Assembly: GCA_025965295.1 (NCBI GenBank)
Contig: JAOPXF010000257.1
Span: 1 to 5,850, forward strand
Direction: 5' to 3'
Source of the DNA: Nocardioides sp.
Lineage (GTDB): Bacteria; Actinomycetota; Actinomycetes; Propionibacteriales; Nocardioidaceae
DNA length: 5,850 bases
Shown here: positions 1 through 5,850 of the stretch, in pieces
How positions within the stretch are numbered: the stretch's first letter is position 1
How the letters are laid out: the number at the start of each line of letters is the position of its first letter
Program-made: the position numbers and the translations under genes
Notes under the pieces: model-generated
Told to the model about the DNA's origin: nothing
What the model saw: the letters and a program-made list of their open reading frames with translations, nothing else
Databases searched by the model: none

Positions 1-66
1 GGAGCCGTAGTTGCCGAACTCGCCCATCTCGGCGGGGCCGTGCACGCTCAACAGGTAGTGCGTCAT
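1..66 (-). CDS. YciI family (YCII/DGPF domain) protein, N-terminal fragment
   Basis: Only the first 22 codons lie in the window; the gene continues off the left edge. The peptide begins MTHYLLSVHGPAEMGEFGNY, which matches the opening of actinobacterial YciI-like proteins: a first beta strand of the form Y-L-L-S-V-H-G followed by a P-x-E-M loop. The start is the ATG at 66-64, supported by a GAGGAG ribosome-binding site at 78-73, six bases upstream. YciI domains have a small ferredoxin-like fold. In actinobacteria they are often encoded beside ECF sigma factors, but whether that holds here lies outside the window. The gene is transcribed divergently from the one at 271 and shares with it a 204-bp spacer containing a candidate operator. 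The family call rests on a short stretch; the exact biochemical role of this subgroup is not known to me. Confidence 0.72.
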   Translation of the reverse strand, partial: MTHYLLSVHGPAEMGEFGNYGS

Positions 67-135
67 CTGACTCTCCTCAGCTCGGGCGGTCCCGATGACC
101 GCCTCCTACCCTCACCACGAACGGCACCTCGCCGA

Positions 136-152
136 TACGACACCTTGTCGTA
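136..152. promoter_or_regulatory. Perfect inverted repeat, candidate operator between divergent genes
   Basis: Positions 136-142 (TACGACA) and 146-152 (TGTCGTA) are exact reverse complements separated by CCT. This makes a 17-bp dyad in the spacer between the YciI gene, starting at 66, and the small gene starting at 271. The dyad is about 70 bp from one start and 120 bp from the other, a suitable position for a dimeric repressor or activator controlling one or both genes. No convincing -35/-10 pair could be assigned on either strand. The half-site matches no regulator motif I recognise, and no regulator gene is in the window. That the dyad exists is certain; that it is an operator is inference. 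Confidence 0.4.
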
Positions 153-270
153 CAAACTTCGCGGGCTGCCAGGGCCGACACCAGGTTGGTGCGGCGTTGA
201 GCCAGCCGACGTCCTCGACCGCCTGTGGACAGCCGTTTTCGGTCACGCACCAGACGGGGATGCGTCAGGC

Positions 271-699
271 ATGACCAAGAACCCAGCAGAGTCCGTCATT
301 CGCAGCCAGTCCGACCTCGAAGCCGTGTGGTGCGACCTCATGGGCGCCGGCGGGTTCGGTGGCCACACCGTGTGGATGCTCCTCATCGCCGACGACCGGC
401 CGCTACCGCAGATCGTCGAGATCACGGACGCCGAAACCCCGCCGGACGAGGAAGGACGCCGGGGTTTCGCGGAGGTCCTCACGGGTGTCGCCGACCTCGT
501 GGGTGACGACGTGCGGTTCGCCTTCCTGCGTTCGAGACCCGGCGGGCCGACGATCACGGAGGACGACCGCGCCTGGGCGGCAGCACTGTACGACGCCTGC
601 CGCAGGGCGGGCGTGCACGGCGAGGTGGTCCACCTTGCGACCGCGGGAAACGTCAGGGCACTGCCTCCGGACGATCTCCCCTTGGCGGGAACGGCCTAG
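271..699 (+). CDS. Unrecognised small actinobacterial protein (142 aa)
   Basis: I do not recognise a named family. The reading frame is open from 40, but I chose the ATG at 271. Upstream, the frame reads low-complexity Pro/Arg-rich peptide and runs back into the divergent YciI gene. From 271 the product looks like a folded domain: I-R-S-Q-S-D-L-E-A-V-W near residues 10-20, G-F-G-G at 28-31, a hydrophobic strand V-W-M-L-L-I at 34-39, then P-L-P-Q-I-V-E-I at 44-51 and an acidic loop. A second half reads R-F-A-F-L-R-S-R-P-G and ends in an alternating helix. It has no signal peptide, membrane segment or obvious catalytic motif, so it is probably a soluble cytoplasmic protein. The ribosome-binding site is weak (GGGGA at 256-260, ten bases before ATG). 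About 15% of its codons end in A or T, clearly more than in the dehydrogenase genes, which may mean low expression or a different origin. Confidence 0.68.
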   Translation: MTKNPAESVIRSQSDLEAVWCDLMGAGGFGGHTVWMLLIADDRPLPQIVEITDAETPPDEEGRRGFAEVLTGVADLVGDDVRFAFLRSRPGGPTITEDDRAWAAALYDACRRAGVHGEVVHLATAGNVRALPPDDLPLAGTA

Positions 700-768
700 C
701 TCGCTCTTCGGGTGGTGCCCCACGAGCCCCGGTCCGGACCACCGACCCTGCCACGCGTGCCGCACCTA

Positions 769-791
769 CTGACGGGTACGTTCGGCGTCAG
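769..791. promoter_or_regulatory. Short inverted repeat upstream of the acyl-CoA dehydrogenase operon
   Basis: CTGACG at 769-774 and CGTCAG at 786-791 are exact reverse complements with an 11-base spacer. The repeat lies 66-88 bp before the dehydrogenase start codon and just ahead of the 13-bp tandem repeats. It could be a regulator site or a weak RNA hairpin. Six-base arms are short enough to arise by chance in GC-rich DNA, and no T-tract follows, so it is not a convincing terminator for the gene ending at 699. Confidence 0.22.
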
Positions 792-802
792 ACCGACCGC
801 AT

Positions 803-841
803 GATTTGGCCGCACGATCAGGCCGCATGATCAGGCCGCAC
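803..841. repeat. Three tandem 13-bp repeats before the dehydrogenase start
   Basis: Three head-to-tail 13-bp units occupy 803-815 (GATTTGGCCGCAC), 816-828 (GATCAGGCCGCAT) and 829-841 (GATCAGGCCGCAC). Units two and three differ only in the last base; unit one differs from unit three at two bases. A looser fourth unit (8 of 13 bases) may precede at 790-802. The array ends four bases before the ribosome-binding site at 845. The unit length is not a multiple of three and the array lies upstream of the likely start, so it is not a protein repeat. It may be a set of regulator sites in the promoter or leader, or a slippage product. Confidence 0.75.
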
Positions 842-856
842 ACCCAGGAGACGCCG

Positions 857-2011
<1,155 letters not shown>

Positions 2012-2036
2012 CCGAGATGATGGGGAGAGGCTGACC

Positions 2037-3179
2037 ATGGACTTCACCTATGACGACGAGCAGCAGGCGCTCCGCGAGGCCGTGCGCGGCCTGGTCGGCA
2101 AGGCGTACGCCGACTTCGAGACGCGGCGCCGTACGGTCGCCGAGGATCCCGGCTTCGACGAGGGCCTCTGGCAGCGGCTGGCCGAGATGGGCGTCCTCGG
2201 GCTCCCCTTCCACGAGGAGGACGGCGGCTCCGGCGCGGGACCCGTCGAGGTCGCCATCGTCGCCGAGGAGATGGGCCGGGTGCTCGCGCCCGAGCCGTTC
2301 CTGACCTCGGTCGTGCTGGCCGGCGGCCTGGTGGCCGCCGCGGGCTTCGCCGACCAGCGTGCCGAGGTGCTCGGAGCGCTGTCCGGCGGCGAGAGCGTCC
2401 TGGCCTTCGCCCACGCGGAGCCCGGCACCCGCTGGACCGATGACGCGACGAGCGTCACCGCCACCAACAGCGGCGACACCTGGACCCTCTCCGGCACCAA
2501 GGAGCCGGTCCCCCACGGCGCCCGGGCCGACCTCCTGGTCGTCAGCGCGGCGCTGCCCGACGGCGGCACCGGCCTCTTCCTCGTGGACCCGACGGCCGAC
2601 GGGGTCACGCGCAACGGATACGCCACCCACGACGGTGGCCGCGCCGCGCGCGTCGTCCTGGACGACGCGGCCGGCGTACCCCTCGGCGACGGCGGCGACG
2701 CCACCGCCACGATCGCGACGGTCCTCGACATCGGCCGGGTGATGGCCTGCAACGAGGCGATCGGCGCGATGGAGTTCCAGCTCCGGGGCACCACCGAGTA
2801 CCTCAAGAGCCGCAAGCAGTTCGGGGTCACCCTCAACACCTTCCAGGCGCTGAACTTCCGGGCCGCCGAGATGTACGTCTCCCTGGAGATGGCCAAGAGC
2901 CTCACCACCTGGGCGACGATGGTGCTCGACGCCGGCAAGCCCGACCAGATGGCCGTCGCGGCCTCCCGCGCCGCGGTCGGCGTCAGCCGGGCCGGGCGGC
3001 ACATCGGCCAGGAGGCGATCCAGCTGCACGGCGGCATCGCGATGACCGCGGAGTACAGCATCGGCAGCTACACCAGCCACCTCACCGCGCTCGACCACCT
3101 GCTCGGCGACGGCGACCACCACCTGCGCGTGCTCGCCGCGTCGGTCGGCGACCACGAGGAGTTCGACCCGCTCTCCTAG
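2037..3179 (+). CDS. Acyl-CoA dehydrogenase, small/partner subunit (PimD-like)
   Basis: This 380-residue protein follows the previous gene by 25 bp, with its own GGGGAGAGG ribosome-binding site at 2022-2030, so the two are co-transcribed. It has a helical N-terminal domain (1-120) starting M-D-F-T-Y-D-D-E-Q, a beta domain (about 121-215) with V-L-A-F-A-H-A-E-P at 121-129, and a C-terminal helical domain. That last domain carries S-R-K-Q-F-G at 258-263 and T-F-Q-A-L at 268-272, the family's FAD-diphosphate-binding region, and I-Q-L-H-G-G-I at 328-334. At the helix-G catalytic position it has Gly233 (D-I-G-R), and no Glu at the C-terminal position either, so alone it should be inactive. This is the partner-subunit pattern of heteromeric dehydrogenases such as PimC/PimD and mycobacterial ChsE/FadE pairs. 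The resemblance to pimeloyl-CoA dehydrogenase small subunits is strong by recall, but the substrate remains open. It ends five bases from the convergent DUF1918 gene, with no room for a terminator between them. Confidence 0.92.
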   Translation: MDFTYDDEQQALREAVRGLVGKAYADFETRRRTVAEDPGFDEGLWQRLAEMGVLGLPFHEEDGGSGAGPVEVAIVAEEMGRVLAPEPFLTSVVLAGGLVAAAGFADQRAEVLGALSGGESVLAFAHAEPGTRWTDDATSVTATNSGDTWTLSGTKEPVPHGARADLLVVSAALPDGGTGLFLVDPTADGVTRNGYATHDGGRAARVVLDDAAGVPLGDGGDATATIATVLDIGRVMACNEAIGAMEFQLRGTTEYLKSRKQFGVTLNTFQALNFRAAEMYVSLEMAKSLTTWATMVLDAGKPDQMAVAASRAAVGVSRAGRHIGQEAIQLHGGIAMTAEYSIGSYTSHLTALDHLLGDGDHHLRVLAASVGDHEEFDPLS

Positions 3180-3184
3180 GGGGC

Positions 3185-3370
3185 TCAGCCGCCCGTCACG
3201 ATGTGGGCGTCCGGGCCCGGGAACACCAGTCCCTCGTGCCCGTCGGGCCATCGGACGACGTACGGCGGGCCGCCGTCGGGTCCGCGCACCCCGACGATCT
3301 CGGCTTCGCGCCGATGGACCTCCGCGACCGCACTCTCGACGAACAGCCGGTCCCCGATCTCCGCGTGCAT
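3185..3370 (-). CDS. DUF1918 domain-containing small protein (61 aa)
   Basis: The whole protein is one DUF1918 domain: M-H-A-E-I-G-D-R-L-F-V opens a small beta barrel, followed by A-E-I-V-G-V-R-G (23-30), P-P-Y-V-V-R-W-P-D-G-H-E (35-46) and G-L-V-F-P-G-P-D-A (47-55). The P-P-Y-x-V-R and H-E-G-L-V-F-P-G-P-D signatures are typical of these actinobacterial proteins. Their function is unknown; the fold is SH3-like and the protein is likely cytoplasmic. The start is the ATG at 3370 rather than the in-frame GTG at 3379, because that GTG lies inside the Shine-Dalgarno sequence (AGGAGGTGATC, 3384-3374). The gene lies 63 bp downstream of the EVE gene on the same strand and may share its transcript. 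Its 3' end faces the dehydrogenase operon at a five-base distance. Confidence 0.9.
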   Translation of the reverse strand: MHAEIGDRLFVESAVAEVHRREAEIVGVRGPDGGPPYVVRWPDGHEGLVFPGPDAHIVTGG

Positions 3371-3373
3371 GCT

Positions 3374-3384
3374 GATCACCTCCT
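3374..3384 (-). promoter_or_regulatory. Extended Shine-Dalgarno sequence of the DUF1918 gene
   Basis: On the minus strand, AGGAGGTGATC is complementary over eleven bases to the GATCACCTCCT found at the 3' end of bacterial 16S rRNA. It ends three bases before the ATG at 3370; the AGGAGG core is eight bases from it. It decides the start codon and predicts strong translation initiation. Confidence 0.85.
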
Positions 3385-3433
3385 GGTCCCACGATCCTCC
3401 GGGGAGCTCGGGTGCGGCAAGAGGTGGTGGGCC

Positions 3434-3865
3434 TCAGGAATCGGCGGGCCCGGTCATCGCGGCGCGGATGATCGCGAAGTCGTCGGCGCTGACCTCGAAG
3501 AGGCCCTGTCGGAACGGCACCCCCCACTGGCGCACGTCGGTGATGAACGAGAGCTGCTCGAGCAGCGCGCCGGCCTCGGCGGGGTGCGTCTCCTCGAAGT
3601 CGACCTTCAGCCGCCACGGGACGAAGTCGGGCCGCACCTTGACCTGGTAGGGCTCGTCGCCGGAGACCGTCCCGAGCGCCGTGAACTGGCGCAGTGGCCG
3701 GCCCGAGCGCATCGCCGTACGCGGGGAGTAGAAGATCAGCCCGTCACCGCGCCGGAGCTTGTGCAGCTTGGTGTCCTTGCCGTGCTCGGCCTGGGTGAAC
3801 CCGCCCTCGACGGCGAGCTCGACGTGCTCGAGGCTGACGGTGTTCACCCAGTACGACGTTGCCAT
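3434..3865 (-). CDS. EVE domain-containing protein (UPF0310-like)
   Basis: This 143-residue protein is a single EVE domain, a member of the PUA-like superfamily that binds modified bases in DNA or RNA. Visible signatures are Y-W-V-N-T-V-S at 5-11, G-G-F-T-Q-A-E-H-G-K at 21-30, L-R-R-G-D-G-L-I-F-Y-S-P-R at 37-49, D-E-P-Y-Q-V at 70-75, and R-Q-W-G-V-P-F-R-Q-G-L-F-E at 112-124. The aromatic residues Tyr5, Trp6, Phe45, Tyr46, Trp84 and Trp114 include those likely to line the ligand pocket. Length and order are normal for stand-alone members, with no fused nuclease or helicase. The start ATG is 16 bp after the FUSC stop codon, and the only purine-rich stretch (AGGTGGGA) overlaps or abuts that stop, so translation may be coupled to FUSC. 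No restriction or modification gene is adjacent. The actual ligand is unknown. Confidence 0.92.
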   Translation of the reverse strand: MATSYWVNTVSLEHVELAVEGGFTQAEHGKDTKLHKLRRGDGLIFYSPRTAMRSGRPLRQFTALGTVSGDEPYQVKVRPDFVPWRLKVDFEETHPAEAGALLEQLSFITDVRQWGVPFRQGLFEVSADDFAIIRAAMTGPADS

Positions 3866-3881
3866 GGGGTGATCGTCCCAC

Positions 3882-5850
3882 CTAGGGTGCCGCGACGCCG
3901 AGGCCCGTCTCGGCGAGCTCGGTCAGGGTGGCGCCGAGGTGGTGGAGGTGCCGGACCACGGGGTCCCCGTCGCGTGCGGACTCGTGGTCGCCGAAGAGCG
4001 CCACGTCGCTGCGCCACAACGGTTCCCCGGCGTGCGGGGCGCCCTCGCCGATGTCCGCCGAGAGCAGCGCGCGCACCGCGTCGGCCAGGGCGCGGGCGGC
4101 GGCCACGATCGTGTCGGGACGGGCGACGGCACGACGCTGCAGCGACAGCACGAGCGCACGCGCCTGGGCGACGGCCGCGACGTAGAGGCCGAGCCGCCGC
4201 CGGGTCCGCCGGGAGGCACTCCCCCGCCCCAGCGGGCCGACCAGGGGCTTGGCGACGAGCGCGACCCGCCGCGCCCGGTCGTCGAGCGCCCGGCTGAGCG
4301 CGTCGAGGTCGACCCGCTCGCCGCCGGCGTACGACGCCACACCCACCAGCAGCGCCTCGAGCGTCACCAGCAGCTCGTCGCGGGCCGAGCGCACCGTGTC
4401 GCGCGTGGACAGCGGCGCGAAGAGCATCGCCACCAGCACGCCGACGACGGCCCCGACCGCGGTCTCGCCGAGCCGCAGCTCGAGGAGCTGGTCGCTGAGC
4501 GTGCCGATGACCGAGTAGAGCTGGCCCAGCAGGATCGTGATGAAGAAGGTCATCGCGGTGTAGGACACCTTGACCAGGTAGAACGCCAGGAAGATCGAGA
4601 GCAGGATCGTGCTGAAGATCGCGACCGTGTGGCCGGCGGTCACGTGCGCCAGTGCGATCGCCGCCACCAGCCCGACGAGGGTGCCCGAGATGCGCGCCAC
4701 CCCCTTGAGGAAGGTCTCGGAGCGGGTGCCGGTGCCGGTGAACGTCACGAAGACCGCGATCACCGCCCAGTAGTAGCGGGTGGGCGAGAGCCAGGTCCCG
4801 AGCCCGATCGCGATCAGCCCGGCGAGCATCACCTGGACGGCCTGGCGGCTCGTCATCGAGAGGCGGGTGAGCGGGTTCCAGCGGCTGCCCCGGGTGGCCA
4901 CGTCGCGGGCAACGGACGGGGCGCCGGGCAGGTTGCCGAAGACCAGCCCGGTCACGGCCTCGAACTCCTCCTCGCCCGGGTCGACTCCGGGTGGCTCGTC
5001 GGCCTCGGCGTCGAAGCGGAGGAACTCGCGGACGCCGAAGGCCAGGTGCCGCGCCGGCCACCAGTCGTCGTCACCGTCGGTGCGGGCCCGCTCGACGAGG
5101 GTGTCGAGGCGTTCGGTCGCGACCGCCGCCGCGAGGTCGCGGCGCCGGCCGAGGTGCTCGAGGGCGCGTCGCGCCTCGCCGACGAGCTCGTCGGAGGCAC
5201 CCAGCAGCGCGCCGCTGGCGCCGGCGATGCGCTCGACCGCCTGCTGGGTCTCGATCATCCGGCGGCGCACCGCGGTCGCGGACCAGCCCTCGGGAAGGGC
5301 GTCCGGCTCGGCCGACCACGCCTCCGCGAGCAGCGCCGCGTCACCGAGGCCGGCGAGCTGGGCGGCCACCTGGCGCCGGGCCCGCTCCTGGGCGCGTGGG
5401 CCCGCGTCGCGGGCCTCGAGCAGCTCGGCGCAGGCCCGGGCCGTGGCCCGGCCGCGAGCGAAGCAGGCGGCGAGTGTCGAGTGCAGCACCCGTCGCGGGA
5501 CGGAGCGGAAGAGCGTCGTCAGCAGCAGCACGACCCACACCGTCGAGACGACGGCGGCCAGCACCAGCTCGGGCACGAGACTCCACGTCGCCTGGAGGAA
5601 GGTCGCGAAGAAGAACCCCATCCACGCCATGAAGCCGTAGAAGAACCAGTCGGTGCCGAAGCGGCGCACCCACACGGCCCCGAAGAGCGCGGCGGCGAAC
5701 CCGATGACCTGGTAGAGCCGCTCACCGCCCGCGAGCGTCGCCGCCACGAGCCCGATCGCCAGGGCGAGCGGGAAGAAGGCCGCGGTCCGCACCGCCGCCC
5801 AGCGGCTCTTGGCCACCAGGGCGTTGGACGCCAGCATCGCGACGACCGCA
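3882..5850 (-). CDS. FUSC family membrane transporter, 5'-partial
   Basis: This is an inner-membrane protein of the fusaric-acid-resistance/aromatic-acid-exporter type. It has two membrane bundles, each followed by a soluble helical domain. Residues are counted from an internal Met at 5837. The first bundle has hydrophobic segments near 18-37, 42-57, 64-82 and 88-110; a mainly alpha-helical, charged cytoplasmic region covers about 112-330. The second bundle has segments near 332-350, 355-367, 380-399, 402-422, 426-446 and 458-475, including the FUSC-like A-R-I-S-G-T-L-V-G at 381-389. A helical C-terminal domain rich in Ala and Arg follows. The frame stays open to the window edge (A-V-V-A before the Met), no ribosome-binding site precedes that Met, and it sits inside what looks like a membrane helix. 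I therefore think the true start is outside, with perhaps 40-70 residues missing. The substrate is unknown. The gene is probably first in an operon with the EVE gene; its promoter is not in view. Confidence 0.9.
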   Translation of the reverse strand, partial: AVVAMLASNALVAKSRWAAVRTAAFFPLALAIGLVAATLAGGERLYQVIGFAAALFGAVWVRRFGTDWFFYGFMAWMGFFFATFLQATWSLVPELVLAAVVSTVWVVLLLTTLFRSVPRRVLHSTLAACFARGRATARACAELLEARDAGPRAQERARRQVAAQLAGLGDAALLAEAWSAEPDALPEGWSATAVRRRMIETQQAVERIAGASGALLGASDELVGEARRALEHLGRRRDLAAAVATERLDTLVERARTDGDDDWWPARHLAFGVREFLRFDAEADEPPGVDPGEEEFEAVTGLVFGNLPGAPSVARDVATRGSRWNPLTRLSMTSRQAVQVMLAGLIAIGLGTWLSPTRYYWAVIAVFVTFTGTGTRSETFLKGVARISGTLVGLVAAIALAHVTAGHTVAIFSTILLSIFLAFYLVKVSYTAMTFFITILLGQLYSVIGTLSDQLLELRLGETAVGAVVGVLVAMLFAPLSTRDTVRSARDELLVTLEALLVGVASYAGGERVDLDALSRALDDRARRVALVAKPLVGPLGRGSASRRTRRRLGLYVAAVAQARALVLSLQRRAVARPDTIVAAARALADAVRALLSADIGEGAPHAGEPLWRSDVALFGDHESARDGDPVVRHLHHLGATLTELAETGLGVAAP

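Noticed and set aside
40..270. N-terminal extension of the small gene back to position 40
   Set aside because: It would overlap the start of the divergent YciI gene and cover the intergenic palindrome. The added residues are Pro/Arg-rich and unlike a folded domain, while the ATG at 271 begins a plausible protein.
67..270. Small RNA gene or recognisable promoter in the divergent spacer
   Set aside because: Apart from the inverted repeat at 136-152 I see no consensus -35/-10 pair, conserved RNA fold or terminator, so nothing further can be supported.
711..743. Possible terminator hairpin after the small gene (GGTGGT at 711-716 with ACCACC at 738-743, enclosing the palindrome GGTCCGGACC at 731-740)
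   Set aside because: The six-base stem has a long loop and no T-tract. Competing short pairings exist, so I cannot support a terminator call.
3177..3187. Bidirectional terminator between the convergent dehydrogenase and DUF1918 genes
   Set aside because: Only five bases separate the two stop codons and no stem-loop is evident. Termination must lie inside a neighbouring gene or depend on a factor.
3203..4297. Plus-strand open frame of 364 codons across the DUF1918, EVE and FUSC genes
   Set aside because: It spans three convincing minus-strand genes and their spacers, and it becomes an Arg/Pro-rich low-complexity peptide. It is a high-GC artefact.
3844..5061. Minus-strand open frame of 405 codons in another frame of the FUSC gene, and a plus-strand frame at 4780-5640
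   Set aside because: Both are Arg- or Ser-rich low-complexity translations overlapping the FUSC membrane protein, whose hydrophobic segments and family signature identify the real frame.

Overview
The window is very GC-rich, with third codon positions in the best-recognised genes almost all G or C. Its proteins are of typical actinobacterial families: a DUF1918 protein, an actinobacterial-type FUSC transporter, YciI and paired acyl-CoA dehydrogenases. I infer an actinobacterium, plausibly of the Nocardioidaceae. No rRNA, tRNA, CRISPR array, insertion sequence or phage gene is visible.

Layout. At the left edge is the start of a YciI-family gene on the minus strand (1-66, running off the window). 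A 204-bp divergent intergenic region (67-270) follows. It carries a perfect 7-3-7 inverted repeat that is a candidate operator. Next is a small unrecognised plus-strand gene (271-699), then a 157-bp gap (700-856) with a short inverted repeat and three 13-bp tandem repeats just before the next start codon. Positions 857-3179 hold a two-gene plus-strand operon encoding two different acyl-CoA dehydrogenase subunits. Right of it, three minus-strand genes converge on the operon: a DUF1918 protein (3185-3370), an EVE-domain protein (3434-3865) and a large FUSC-family membrane transporter (3882 to the window edge, 5' end missing).

How the genes work together. The two dehydrogenases look like the subunits of one heteromeric enzyme. 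The first has the FAD/substrate loop and a glutamate at the helix-G catalytic position. The second lacks that glutamate but has the Arg-Lys-Gln-Phe-Gly FAD-binding motif that the first lacks. They most resemble the large and small subunits of pimeloyl-CoA dehydrogenase (PimC/PimD) and the mycobacterial heterotetrameric FadE pairs. The substrate cannot be read from the sequence. The FUSC and EVE genes are 16 bp apart and probably co-transcribed, with DUF1918 possibly at the end of the same transcript. I see no functional link between this group and the dehydrogenases.

Overall this reads as ordinary chromosomal territory. I did not find a convincing new multi-gene system. The items most worth a second look are the two regulatory-looking repeats, the split catalytic residues of the dehydrogenase pair, and an unusually long Shine-Dalgarno match before DUF1918.
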